Shown: positions 1 to 7,290, counted from the stretch's first letter. The stretch is DNA of 29,806 nucleotides from an uncultured Rubrobacteraceae bacterium (GCA_902806015.1 CADCUZ010000108.1:1-29806); one strand, 5' to 3'. Translations and numbers: made by a program. The notes: generated from the letters alone by a model not told the origin.

Positions 1-12
1 AAGAAGGGGAGC

Positions 13-162
13 ATGATGCCTCACCCGAAAATTATAGACAACCCCATAGTGGACAAGATGCTGAAGGTGACCCCGGGCAGCCACATAGGCTTCTGGGATG
101 TGGAGAGTAAGGGAGATTGCAACGTCTGGACCCACTACGCAGCGGGGCCTGGTCGAGACTAA
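13..162 (+). CDS. unrecognised small protein (about 49 aa)
   Basis: A short frame encodes a peptide starting MMPHPKIIDN and ending AAGPGRD. It is open back to the window edge, so it could be the end of a longer gene. The run AAGGGGA at 4-10 is a reasonable Shine-Dalgarno for the ATG at 16 and is too close for the ATG at 13, which favours a complete 48-aa gene. I recognise no family. Base composition here is visibly less GC-rich than the rest of the window, like the next gene, which suggests acquired DNA. Real, but of unknown function, is my best reading. Confidence 0.4.
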   Translation: MMPHPKIIDNPIVDKMLKVTPGSHIGFWDVESKGDCNVWTHYAAGPGRD

Positions 163-187
163 CAACACTGGTTAACGGGCGCGGCTG

Positions 188-231
188 GCATCTGATGCTT
201 TTTAGCTTGTGAGAATGAGATGCGTTGCATC
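188..231. promoter_or_regulatory. pair of GCATC/GATGC palindromes, possible operator
   Basis: Two palindromes built from the same half-sites lie in the 121-bp gap before the next gene. GCATC-T-GATGC occupies 188-198 and GATGC-GTT-GCATC occupies 219-231. A related GCAT-G-ATGC sits at 11-19. The first is followed by a run of T, but its stem is too tight for a normal hairpin, so a protein-binding site is more likely than a terminator. Function is inferred. Confidence 0.3.
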
Positions 232-283
232 CCACATTAGCTAGATAACAGTCCCGCTCTTTCGTGCAAAAAGGGAGGTTTAC

Positions 284-796
284 GTGAACATCTTTAAGTG
301 GGTTGGGGTGGTGCTGGTGGCGCTGGTGGCGCTGGTAGCAACGCTGTACGCGGCCAGAGACACGCAACTGGTGGCTAACTGGCACCCGATGTTTGTGGAG
401 AAGTGGGTGAATCAGGCGGGCTACTCGTGGATGGGCCACGTCCACACCGCCCAGGAGCCGGAGGAGAAGAACGGTGCTCTGGTTCGCGCCCCGGTGACGA
501 CCTGCTGGGACTACGATTTCTTCGAATGGGATTGCGACGGACCAGACCACTACAAGTCGTTCTTGGACGGTCAGGGAGTGGGCGCGTACAAGGGCGCTGA
601 GACTATCCTAAGCCCACCACGGGCCAAGGCGTGCGGCGTCGATACCGATACCAACCAGAGGTTTTGCGTGTCGGACTATGAGGACGACGGAGAAACGGTT
701 TGGCTAGATACAGGGCGTAGCCTTGAGGAGCATACGCTGGTTATCGGCTGTCCTGGACCCCGTAGCCTTCACACTCCCTGCACAAGCAGATACTAG
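284..796 (+). CDS. unrecognised secreted or membrane-anchored protein
   Basis: The GTG start is set by a perfect Shine-Dalgarno, AAGGGAGG at 271-278. Residues about 5-23 form one hydrophobic helix (a run of Val, Leu and Ala) behind a basic MNIFK start, with no clear signal-peptidase site. The rest is probably extracytoplasmic. It carries about six cysteines, including a WDYDFFEWDCDG segment, and could be disulfide-bonded. I recognise no family. The TAG at 794-796 is in the same frame as the recombinase remnant that follows directly, so the last roughly 15 residues (from PGPRS) may be junction sequence and the C-terminus may not be native. Composition is lower in GC than the rest of the window. 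Confidence 0.6.
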   Translation: MNIFKWVGVVLVALVALVATLYAARDTQLVANWHPMFVEKWVNQAGYSWMGHVHTAQEPEEKNGALVRAPVTTCWDYDFFEWDCDGPDHYKSFLDGQGVGAYKGAETILSPPRAKACGVDTDTNQRFCVSDYEDDGETVWLDTGRSLEEHTLVIGCPGPRSLHTPCTSRY

Positions 797-1391
797 GGGC
801 GCGCCGACCGGGAGGCAGAGAAGCTGCGCGGCGCACTGCAGGACCTTGAGGATAAGCGCCAGAGGCTGATGGACCTGGCCCTCGACGGCCCGTTCGGCAA
901 GGACGACATGGCGCGCCTGGCCGCCTCCCTCGACGCCGAGAGGGACGCCGTCGAGCGGGAACTCTGGACGGGCTCGGCGGGGGTGCCTTAGAGAGGAGGC
1001 TACGGGAGCTTGAGGCGCTGCCCGCCCTGGTCGAGGCGTACCTCCGCGACCTGCCGGACCTGGTAGGCCGCCTGCGCGTCGTGCGCGACCACAGGACCGT
1101 CCCCGCCGAGTGGACGCCCGCCACCAATCCGTTCGGTCTTTACCGCCTGACGCCCGACAGGATTCGGCGCAAGACCGCGGAGGAGATCGAGGGCGAGCTA
1201 CTCACTGCCGAGAACGAGCGCTCCGGCCGGTTGCGTCACGTCTACGAGGTCATCGGCCTCGTCGTGACCGCCCACAAGGACGGAACGCTGCTGCTGCGGT
1301 GGTCGCTCGGGGAGCGGATTTTGCCTGCCGTCACGGAGTACGAGAGAGCCCGGTTCTCGGACGAATCTTCGCGCCGGACACGCCGTGGTAG
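797..1391 (+). pseudogene. C-terminal remnant of a large serine recombinase
   Basis: Frame 2 (797-991) encodes a charged coiled-coil segment (AEKLRGALQDLEDKRQRL and following). Homology then moves to frame 1, where LERRLRELEALP leads into a tail reading RLRHVYEVIGLVVTAHKDGT. This is the layout of the coiled-coil and C-terminal part of large serine recombinases, whose final beta segment typically reads like GLRVVAHKDGT. The shift is explained by an extra CT at about 962-965: removing two bases restores ELDGLGGGALERR. No N-terminal resolvase catalytic domain is present, so the gene is both truncated and frameshifted. The family call is from pattern recognition only. The end is uncertain (1391 or 1518), because two frames stay open past the recognisable part. 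Confidence 0.65.
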
Positions 1392-1407
1392 CCCTGCGGG
1401 GTCCGCC

Positions 1408-2703
1408 CTACGGCTGGTGAGCCCGCGCGTCCCTCTCCTCCCTCCAGCGGTTCAACCGCGCCTTGACCTCCGCCTCCGACCCGCTCTCTCTCGGTTCGTA
1501 GTAGACCCGCCCTCGTAGCTCCCCGGGCAGGTAATGGTCGTTCATGCCCTCGGGCGCATCGTCGTGCGCGTAGCGGTAGCCGGCGCCGTAGCCCTCGCTC
1601 CGCATCAGTTCGGTGCGGGAGTTGCGCAGCCAGAGCGGGACCTCGGGTGTGGTCCCATGCCGCACGTCGTCGAGGGCCGCGTTGATGCCGACGTAGGCGG
1701 CGTTGGACTTCGCGGTGGAGGCGAGGTAACTCGTCGTCTGGGCGAGCGGGATGCGGCCCTCGGGCATCCCGACGAGCCGGACGGCCTCAGTGGCCGCAAT
1801 CGCCAGCGGCAACCCGTGTGGGTCGGCGTTGCCGATGTCTTCCGAGGCCAGGATAACGAGCCTCCGGGCCAAGAAGACGGGGTCCTCCCCCGCCTCTATC
1901 ATCCTCGCAAGATAGTGCAGGGCCGCGTCGGGATCCCCGCCGCGCACGCTCTTAATGAAGGCGCTAATGACGTCGTAGTGCTCCTCCCGCCCGTAACGGA
2001 GCGCCCTCTGGCCCACCGCCCGCTCCACGTCTTCGGCCTCGACGCGCCTCGTGCCGGCCGCCGCGACCTCCAGCGCGTTGAGCATCCTCCGCCCGTCGCC
2101 GCCCGCCAGGCTCAACAGATACTCGCGTCCGCTCTCCGAGATGGCGACGCCGAGCTCCCGAAGCCCCCGCTCCAGCAGCGCGCCGAGGTCCTCCTCTGAG
2201 AGCGCGCGCAGCCGCAGCACCCGCGAGCGGGAGAGCAGCGGGGCCGTGACCTCGAAGGACGGGTTCTCCGTCGTCGCCCCTATGAAATCCAGGAGCCCTA
2301 CCTCAAGGGCCGGCAGGAGCGCGTCCTGCTGGGCCTTGTTGAATCGGTGGACCTCGTCCACGAAGAGGAGCGTTCCGCGGTCCTCGAACTTCAGGCGTTC
2401 GCGGGCTCCGTCGAGGGCGCCGCGGAGATCTTTCACCCCGCTCGTCACGGCGCTCAGCGGCACGAACTCCTCCTCGACGGTTCCGGCGAGGACCCGGGCG
2501 AGGGTGGTCTTGCCCGTGCCGGGAGGCCCCCAGAGGACGAGAGAGCCGATCCTGCCCCGCTCCGCCACCGCCCGCAAGGGTCCGCCCTCCCCCGTCAGGT
2601 GGGGTTGGCCCACGACTTCGTCCAGCTCCCTCGGCCGTAGCTTCTCGGCGAGCGGGGCGCGACGGGAGAGCTTATCCGCGCCGAATTGGTCGAAGAGGTC
2701 CAC
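1408..2703 (-). CDS. rarA: replication-associated recombination protein A (RarA/MgsA AAA+ ATPase)
   Basis: This 431-aa clamp-loader-like AAA+ ATPase acts at stalled replication forks. Family members work as tetramers with SSB and unwind duplex ends. Visible motifs: Walker A GPPGTGKT at residues 59-66, Walker B LLFVDEVH ending at about 119, sensor-1 GATTENP at 142-148, then the lid and the C-terminal tetramerisation region (for example DVISAFIKSVRGGDPDAALHYL). Length is normal for the family. The GTG start opens MDLFDQFG and has no Shine-Dalgarno. A TATACT box ends 6 nt before it, which fits leaderless translation. The minus-strand gene ends against the recombinase remnant and has no obvious operon partner. 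Confidence 0.95.
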   Translation of the reverse strand: MDLFDQFGADKLSRRAPLAEKLRPRELDEVVGQPHLTGEGGPLRAVAERGRIGSLVLWGPPGTGKTTLARVLAGTVEEEFVPLSAVTSGVKDLRGALDGARERLKFEDRGTLLFVDEVHRFNKAQQDALLPALEVGLLDFIGATTENPSFEVTAPLLSRSRVLRLRALSEEDLGALLERGLRELGVAISESGREYLLSLAGGDGRRMLNALEVAAAGTRRVEAEDVERAVGQRALRYGREEHYDVISAFIKSVRGGDPDAALHYLARMIEAGEDPVFLARRLVILASEDIGNADPHGLPLAIAATEAVRLVGMPEGRIPLAQTTSYLASTAKSNAAYVGINAALDDVRHGTTPEVPLWLRNSRTELMRSEGYGAGYRYAHDDAPEGMNDHYLPGELRGRVYYEPRESGSEAEVKARLNRWREERDARAHQP

Positions 2704-2709
2704 GCCCAG

Positions 2710-2715
2710 AGTATA
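2710..2715 (-). promoter_or_regulatory. -10 box of rarA, probable leaderless start
   Basis: TATACT on the minus strand is separated by 6 nt from the GTG of rarA, so the expected transcription start falls on the first base of the start codon. No good -35 element is visible 17 nt upstream. Confidence 0.55.
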
Positions 2716-2746
2716 CCGGCGGTAGGAGGGGCTTTACGGGGCGGGA

Positions 2747-2983
2747 TCAACCCTTGTGCCGCTCGTCGTGCTCGCGGCGCTGGCGGTCCATGCGGCGGGC
2801 GGCTTCGAGGACGTCTTGGGGGTAGAGGCTGCGTAGGGCGCCGGTTTCGAGAACCTGGTCCACTGAGTGCTCGGGGATCATCATCCACTCAGCCGCGTGC
2901 GGCACGGGCAGGGGCTTGTTGGCCGCCCTGTAAAACATCCAGACCACCCATCGCCCCGGCCGTGAGCCGGACAAAAACCTCAA
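2747..2983 (-). CDS. unrecognised 78-aa protein
   Basis: The TTG start is supported by GGAGGT (complement of 2990-2995) at a 6-nt spacing. The N-terminal third is Trp/Phe-rich and basic (SGSRPGRWVVWMFYRAANK). The middle reads AAEWMMIPEHSVDQVLETGA. The tail is a strongly charged helix (RRMDRQRREHDERHKG). No family is recognised. It lies 44 bp upstream of rarA on the same strand, but rarA has its own -10 box, so co-transcription is not certain. Codon bias matches the genuine genes nearby. Confidence 0.6.
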   Translation of the reverse strand: MRFLSGSRPGRWVVWMFYRAANKPLPVPHAAEWMMIPEHSVDQVLETGALRSLYPQDVLEAARRMDRQRREHDERHKG

Positions 2984-3067
2984 GAGCGCACCTCCAGCCA
3001 GAACCTCGTCGGAGGGTGATTCTAGCCTGACGCAGGCCGGCGGGCGAAGTATCTTGGCGCGCCAATG

Positions 3068-3073
3068 TACAAT
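3068..3073 (+). promoter_or_regulatory. -10 box of the metallopeptidase operon, probable leaderless start
   Basis: TACAAT is followed by exactly 7 nt and then GTG at 3081. An in-frame TTG at 3054 and ATG at 3072 lie upstream of or inside the -10 box, so they are unlikely starts. Confidence 0.5.
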
Positions 3074-3080
3074 GACGCCC

Positions 3081-3446
3081 GTGAACAGGGAGACGGTGGA
3101 CTTCTACGAGCTTGTCGAGAGGGCGCTCGAAGGGCTGCCGCCGGAGCTCGCGGAACTTCTGGACAACGTCGCCATAGTGGTGGACGACTGGCCTTACCTC
3201 TCCCCTCCGCTTGTGGCCCAGGAGGAAGACACGCTCTACGGGCTCTACGAGGGGGTGCCGCTCACGGAGAGGGGGGCTGGGTATTACGGGATCTTGCCGG
3301 ACAAGATCACCATTTTCCGCGGCCCGCTGGAGCGGGATTTTTGTCAGGACGCGCTCGAAGAGCAGATCCGGATAACGGTCGTGCACGAGGTCGCCCACCA
3401 CTTTGGCTTCGACGAGGACCGGCTGGAAGAGCTGGGATGGGCATGA
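3081..3446 (+). CDS. zincin-like metallopeptidase family protein (DUF1025-type)
   Basis: A 121-aa protein ending with the zinc-protease signature HEVAHHFGFDEDRLEELGW. HExxH plus a downstream acidic residue is typical of the small actinobacterial zincin-like family (PF06262, DUF1025). The two His of HEVAH would bind zinc and the Glu would be the general base. The middle segment with VPLTERG and PDKITIFRGPLER is also characteristic. Members are minimal catalytic domains of about 120 aa with no known substrate. I chose GTG 3081 because of the -10 box 7 nt upstream. The stop codon overlaps the start of the next gene (ATGA), so it heads a three-gene operon ending in tatA. Confidence 0.88.
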   Translation: MNRETVDFYELVERALEGLPPELAELLDNVAIVVDDWPYLSPPLVAQEEDTLYGLYEGVPLTERGAGYYGILPDKITIFRGPLERDFCQDALEEQIRITVVHEVAHHFGFDEDRLEELGWA

Positions 3447-3892
3447 GCGGCGGGGGCAAAGGCTCATCAGTAACCATCGAGGAGCGGATAGCCGCCCCGC
3501 CGGAGGTGGTGGCCGCCTTCGTCGGCGACTTCCGCAACGCGAGGCTGTGGATGGTCGGCGTCGAGCGCATAGAGCCGCTGGGAGAGGACGTCTACCGGCT
3601 GGAGGTCGAGAGCCCCATAGGCAGGATCAGGCCGGAGGTAAGGGTACTGGAGCACAGCCCCACTACCGTCCGGTGGGTCTACGACTCCGCCGTCGAGGGC
3701 GGCGGGCTGGTCGAGATCTCCCCCGACGCGAACGGCGGCTGCCGGGTCTCCTACGATGGCGAGTTCCACCTCAAGCGCGGCTTCCTCGACCGGGCCGCCC
3801 GCCTCGTCGGCGCGGAGCGCTTCGCCCGCAACAACGGCGAGCGCTCGCTCTCCCGCCTCAAGCACCTGATGGAAGCCCGGAGGCTCGTATGA
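3443..3892 (+). CDS. SRPBCC/polyketide-cyclase-like ligand-binding protein
   Basis: This 149-aa protein has the usual START/SRPBCC pattern: SVTIEERIAAPPEVVAAFV (first strand plus helix), WMVGVERIEPLGEDVYRLEVE (strands), VRWVYDSAVEGGGLVEI, and a long C-terminal helix over residues 115-145. The fold forms a hydrophobic pocket; the ligand is unknown. ATG 3443 overlaps the previous stop (ATGA), while ATG 3437 is a possible alternative two codons earlier. The 3' end overlaps the tatA start in the same ATGA manner, indicating translational coupling through the operon. No signal peptide, so cytoplasmic. Confidence 0.75.
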   Translation: MSGGGKGSSVTIEERIAAPPEVVAAFVGDFRNARLWMVGVERIEPLGEDVYRLEVESPIGRIRPEVRVLEHSPTTVRWVYDSAVEGGGLVEISPDANGGCRVSYDGEFHLKRGFLDRAARLVGAERFARNNGERSLSRLKHLMEARRLV

Positions 3893-4077
3893 CCCTCGGC
3901 TTAGTAGAGATACTCCTGGTCGTTCTGGTCTTCCTCGTCATGGGACCCCGACGCATCGCCGACCTCTTCCGCTCCGTGGGCCGCGGTGCCCACGACTTCG
4001 TCGAAACTCTCGGCCGCGATAGGAAGAAAGAAGAGCTGCCCGAGGGCGAACGGGACGACGCGAAGCCACGCAAGTAG
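3889..4077 (+). CDS. tatA: TatA/E-type Sec-independent translocase subunit
   Basis: This 62-aa protein has the TatA plan: an N-terminal membrane helix (VEILLVVLVFLVMGP, residues 5-19), the GP hinge, an amphipathic helix (RRIADLFRSVGRGAHDFVETL) and a short charged tail. TatA oligomers form the transport element of the twin-arginine pathway. The start ATG overlaps the stop of the SRPBCC gene (ATGA), so it is the third gene of the operon. TatB and TatC are not in the window. A Tat-signal protein is encoded at 7340. The assignment as TatA rather than TatB rests on its short length and short tail. Confidence 0.82.
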   Translation: MTLGLVEILLVVLVFLVMGPRRIADLFRSVGRGAHDFVETLGRDRKKEELPEGERDDAKPRK

Positions 4078-4128
4078 TCCCGCGGGGGCGGCGGAACCGA
4101 AGGCTGCTAGCCCGGGTCCCGAAACCTA

Positions 4129-5001
4129 CTACAACCCCAGCGCGACGCGCCCGCCGGGGACGACGCGGGCGTTCGGCGGCTTGCGGTCCACGCCGGAGAG
4201 GTCCTCCCCGGAGCTCTCGAGGTAGACACGGGGTTCCCTTACGGCAGGGTTGGGGTCGGCGGCGTAGGTCTGCCAGGTGATGCCCTGCCAGGTGAAGGAG
4301 ATTAGGGCCGCCGGCTCCGGTCCCTCCTGGAGGCCGAGGTGGACCTCCGGCCGGCCCAGGGTGCGGGAGAGGGCCGTCACGTTGTCGCGCCCCTCCGAGT
4401 CATTGAAGAGCTCGATGCCCGCCCTAAGGCGGTTCTCGGGGTCGGCGAGGCTCTCTCGCAGCTCCCTCTCGGCGTCAAGCTCGGCCTCTAGGTCCCCTAC
4501 CTGGTCCCGGAGGTCCGATATCTCGGCCTTCCTGTCCTCGAGGTCGCGCTCCAAGCCCTCGACCCTGCCGAGGGCGACCCGCAAGGCGTCGTCTTTTCGC
4601 GAGGATTCTTCCCGCGCCTCCCTGTTCGCCTCCTCCAGCTCTTCGACGCGGCGCTTGAGGAGGTGGTCGCGGCGGGCTATCTCGCCGTCTTTGCGTTCGA
4701 TCTCGCGCTCCAGCCGCGAGATCCTGCGCTCCGATCCCTCCCGACGCCGCCGGCGCCCGCGGGCCTCCTCTTCGAGCTGGCGGATCCTTTCCCGGAGCCG
4801 GTCGAGGTCCCGGTCGAGGGCCTCCAGGTGCCCCTCCCCCGCCTCCCGCGCCGCGAGGGCCTCGTCGGCAGCGAGGCGGGAGGCCGTGATTTCCTCCAGA
4901 AGCTCCCGGATGCGGTTGTCTTTTATCCCGATCTTGGCCTCAAGCTCGGCGGCGTCTGGGGGAGGCCCCCCGTTGCCCTCGCGGCGTTGCCCCTCTTCCA
5001 C
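4129..5001 (-). CDS. coiled-coil protein with unrecognised C-terminal domain
   Basis: A 290-aa protein. Residues about 18-190 are an almost continuous coiled coil rich in Glu, Arg, Leu and Asp (for example RLRERIRQLEEEARGRRRRRE). A globular tail of about 90 residues follows, with ALISFTWQGITWQTYAADP and VYLESSGEDLSGVDRK, probably a small beta domain. No family is recognised. No membrane segment or signal peptide is visible. The GTG start has a purine-rich GGAGAGGGG just upstream and lies 18 nt after the stop of the peroxiredoxin-like gene, so the two are probably co-transcribed and may act together. It converges on tatA with a 51-bp gap. A long antisense frame across this gene is an artefact of Arg/Glu codons. 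Confidence 0.8.
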   Translation of the reverse strand: MEEGQRREGNGGPPPDAAELEAKIGIKDNRIRELLEEITASRLAADEALAAREAGEGHLEALDRDLDRLRERIRQLEEEARGRRRRREGSERRISRLEREIERKDGEIARRDHLLKRRVEELEEANREAREESSRKDDALRVALGRVEGLERDLEDRKAEISDLRDQVGDLEAELDAERELRESLADPENRLRAGIELFNDSEGRDNVTALSRTLGRPEVHLGLQEGPEPAALISFTWQGITWQTYAADPNPAVREPRVYLESSGEDLSGVDRKPPNARVVPGGRVALGL

Positions 5002-5019
5002 GATCCCCTCTCCCCCGCT

Positions 5020-6171
5020 CTACGGCTTCTCTTCAGCCTCCCCCGCCTCCTCCCCGGCGCCGGACGATGACGACGTGTCCCCCGGCGGCTTTTTCAGCGA
5101 CTGGCCCGCCTCCCGCGCCGCGCGGCGCTCGGCCTTGATCCTCTCCCGTTCCTCTTTGGACATCTTTTTCTGGGCATCCGCGGGGGCGTCTACGGGGGCT
5201 TCGCCGGCGGCCTTCCCCTCCCCGTCGACCCCGGCGGGCGTCGTGGTCTCCGAGGCCCCGGTCTTCACCGATTTTCCGGCTTCGCGCGCGGCGCGGCGCT
5301 CCGCCTTTACGCGCTCGCGCTCTTCGGCGCTCATCTTCGGGACTTCCGGCGGTGCCGCCGTCGGTTCGGCCGTCTCCGCGGCCCCGGACGCGGCTGGCGC
5401 CCCGGGGGCGTCGGTCTTAAGGGACTTGCCGGACTCCCTGGCGGCGCGTCGTTCGGCCTTTATCCGCTCGCGCTCCTCCTTGGACATCTTCTTGGGCTGC
5501 CCGCCGGCCTCCGCCCCGCCTTCTGGTTGGGCGGGCCCGTCGCTTTTGACCGATGTTCCGGCCTCGCGGGCGGCGCGGCGTTGCGCCTTGATCTTCTCCC
5601 GCTCCTCGGCGCTCATCTTCTTGGGCGTCTCGCCGCCGGCGTCGGGGGCCTCTCCCTCGGCCGGTCTCTCCTCCTCGGGCTTTTTTGGAAGGCCGGTGAT
5701 GGCGCTGACCTCCTCCAAGAGCTCTTCGACCGTTGGCCTCTCGCCCGTCCAGGCGTGGGCAACCTTCCCGTCCGGCCCGACGATGAAGACGGCGGGGCGC
5801 GAGGAGTCCCCGCGGCGCCGATCCCTCTCCAGAAGACCCCACTGGGAGCTCGTCAACCGGGCGAAGTCGTAGAGCAGGTAGGACTTCAGGCCGGACTCCC
5901 GGGCGAACTCGCGGGCCGCCGACGGCTCGGCCACGCCTATGCCGACGACCGAGCCGGAGGCGAGGTTGATCTCCTGTTCCTTCTCCGCCAGCGCCTTGAA
6001 ATAATCGACGTCCTCATGGTTGCCCGGCCGGTAGAAGGCCACCACGACCGGCCCCCTCACGGTCCTCATGCTCAACCTTAGGCGCCCCCCCTGGGCGCTC
6101 GGAAGGTCGAAATCGGGCGCCTCCGCCCCCACCTCCAAAGCGGCGACGTCCCGCTTGCGTCTCGTAAACAC
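5020..6171 (-). CDS. cysteine-less peroxiredoxin-fold protein with four basic tail repeats
   Basis: A 383-aa protein with two parts. Residues 10-160 read as an AhpC/TSA (peroxiredoxin) domain: VGAEAPDFDLPSAQGG, VVVAFYRPGNHEDVDYF, VVGIGV, RPAVFIVGPDGKVAHAW. In peroxiredoxins the catalytic Cys lies about nine residues after the Phe of FYP; here that position (about V55) is not Cys, and the whole protein has none, so peroxidase chemistry is not expected. Residues 185-361 hold four copies of a 26-residue helix, roughly KMSxEERERIKAERRAAREAG followed by xSLK, joined by Ala/Pro/Gly/Glu linkers. GTG 6171 has AAGGAGG 5 nt upstream. It is first in an operon with the coiled-coil gene. Function unknown; a scaffold or binding role is inferred. 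Confidence 0.82.
   Translation of the reverse strand: MFTRRKRDVAALEVGAEAPDFDLPSAQGGRLRLSMRTVRGPVVVAFYRPGNHEDVDYFKALAEKEQEINLASGSVVGIGVAEPSAAREFARESGLKSYLLYDFARLTSSQWGLLERDRRRGDSSRPAVFIVGPDGKVAHAWTGERPTVEELLEEVSAITGLPKKPEEERPAEGEAPDAGGETPKKMSAEEREKIKAQRRAAREAGTSVKSDGPAQPEGGAEAGGQPKKMSKEERERIKAERRAARESGKSLKTDAPGAPAASGAAETAEPTAAPPEVPKMSAEERERVKAERRAAREAGKSVKTGASETTTPAGVDGEGKAAGEAPVDAPADAQKKMSKEERERIKAERRAAREAGQSLKKPPGDTSSSSGAGEEAGEAEEKP
5091..5628 (-). repeat. four imperfect in-gene repeats encoding a basic amphipathic helix
   Basis: Copies lie at about 5091-5172, 5261-5340, 5411-5497 and 5541-5628, spaced roughly 90-170 bp apart. The protein core MSxEERExIKAxRRAARExG is almost invariant, while the linkers differ in sequence and length. 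Conservation of the core against drifting linkers argues for selection on the helix. The two alternating openings (MSAEE in copies 1 and 3, MSKEE in copies 2 and 4) suggest that a two-unit block was duplicated. Confidence 0.85.
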
Positions 6172-6284
6172 CGGTTCCTCCTTGCGCGTGCCAGGTCTCT
6201 GGTCCCCAAAATGCTACAGGCTAACACACGGCTTGGCCCGACAACCCTCTGGCACCCCGGGCCAGCCTACGTGGGTTAGGGAAA

Positions 6285-6705
6285 ATCATCACTGGCGTGA
6301 AGGCAAGGCGGGGCGAAAACAGGGACTCCGTGGTGTTCGTCGGGCCGCTCGGACACGCGGAGCTCGCGAACATTACGCCCGCTGCGGACGTGGCGGTGGT
6401 GCCCTCCATCTTCCCAGGGACTTTCGGCCTCGTGGCCGCCGAGTTCGCCGCCGCCGAGGTCGTCCCGTTCGTGGCCGACCACTCAGGCCTACGGGAGGCC
6501 GGGGCCTTCGTGGGGCAGGACCTCCCCTTCGACCTCCGGGTCCCCATAAGGGTTTCGAGGAGAACCTGAGGGCTGCGCTCGGCGGCTTTTTCTCGCCAGG
6601 CCGAAGGGGGAGCGGAGGGAACACGCCGCGACCGTGCGGCGCAACAGCGTGGGGTCGCTGATCTGGAACACGTTGGCGGAGAGGATCGTCCAGGTCTTCG
6701 AGTAG
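6285..6705 (+). pseudogene. remnant of a family 4 glycosyltransferase
   Basis: Frame 3 encodes VVFVGPLGHAEL, then PAADVAVVPSIFPGTFGLVAAEFAA, the sugar-nucleotide-binding region of GT4 (GT-B) glycosyltransferases with its E-x7-E-like element. Homology then passes to frame 2 (ENLRAALGGFF) near 6550 and to frame 1 (REHAATVRRNSVGSLIWNTLAERI, ending at TAG 6703-6705) near 6600. The N-terminal half, carrying the acceptor domain, is absent. Two frame changes plus truncation make it non-functional. No start signal was found. Composition resembles the host chromosome, so a host-type gene that decayed is likely. Confidence 0.7.
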
Positions 6706-6854
6706 CGAACCCGTCAGCCTTCGGAATCGGGGCGTGGCCCAACCCCCTTCCAAGAGGCTATCCTCGCCAAGGTCTCTCCCAGATGCGGCCCGCCCGAGAG
6801 CCGGACGGGGCCCGCCACCAACCCGAGAGCCGCCAGGCGAGGTGCCAAAACGCT

Positions 6855-7010
6855 CTACGGTTGAAACACGAGCACGTCGGCGCTGGAGATGGCGAGCGCC
6901 ACCAACGTGAGCGGAATGCCCCACAGCAGCAAACGCAGAAAGGTGAACGTCGTCATCGCTTCGCGGGCGATCAAGCCGGCGACGACCTGGTTCGACCACC
7001 TTGCCGTCAT
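6855..7010 (-). pseudogene. C-terminal remnant of an ArsB/NhaD-type permease
   Basis: A 51-codon frame contains SNQVVAGLIAREA, then FLRLLLWGIPLTLVALAIS. This matches the end of ArsB/NhaD-superfamily anion or sodium permeases, where an Asn-Val-Val-Ala-Gly-hydrophobic motif precedes the last transmembrane helix. Everything before this point is missing or replaced by another frame. It is a different copy from the plus-strand permease remnant at 9160-10212, whose own C-terminus differs. A 52-codon ORF could be expressed but would not be a transporter. Confidence 0.55.
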
Positions 7011-7169
7011 CGGTGATGGCGACGCTCAAGACCCCGTCTTGAACCAACTTGTCGGCGACGGCGAGCCCGCTCCTGCCGAGGGAAACCTGGGAGACTTTCG
7101 TGGTCATAACTCCGCGACTTCGCGCACGGGCTTGTCGGCGGCGTCGGTGAGGTAGCAGAAGGCCACGCC
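7000..7169 (-). pseudogene. possible CBS-domain remnant
   Basis: Two adjoining minus-strand frames read together as PVREVAEL, then MTTKVSQVSL, then LAVADKLVQDG and VAITDDGKVVE. This resembles the start of a CBS domain (an MTTxVxTV opening and VVDDGKVVG later). The join is broken by a frameshift at about 7105, and the domain runs into the permease remnant. I see no intact flanks. The call is tentative and could be chance similarity. Confidence 0.3.
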
Positions 7170-7182
7170 TCGACGACACGCC

Positions 7183-7290
7183 GCCGGCGGGCCGCCGCGG
7201 GACCCCGCCGGCATCTTGGGGAAGTAAGGGGGCACCCGCCGGCGGGGGGACGCCCATCGCGGACGTGGCGAAGCCCGCCGGACTTCGCCA
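7183..7290. repeat. cluster of GC-rich palindromes
   Basis: CCCGCCGGCGGG at 7235-7246 is a perfect 12-bp palindrome. TGGCGAAG at 7266-7273 pairs with CTTCGCCA at 7283-7290 around a 9-nt loop. Further GCCGCCGGC runs lie at about 7183-7215. The cluster lies between the decayed genes and the sulfotransferase gene and could be a terminator or leader structure. No T-tract follows. Confidence 0.4.

Noticed and set aside
794..991. Stop-codon read-through (TAG) joining the 170-aa ORF to the recombinase segment
   Set aside because: No recoding signal is visible, and the recombinase part is itself truncated and frameshifted, so a functional fusion is not credible.
4277..5872. 531-codon plus-strand frame rich in Ser and Arg
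   Set aside because: Antisense to the coiled-coil and peroxiredoxin-like genes; its Ser/Arg composition simply mirrors Glu/Arg/Ala codons on the other strand, and it has no ribosome site.
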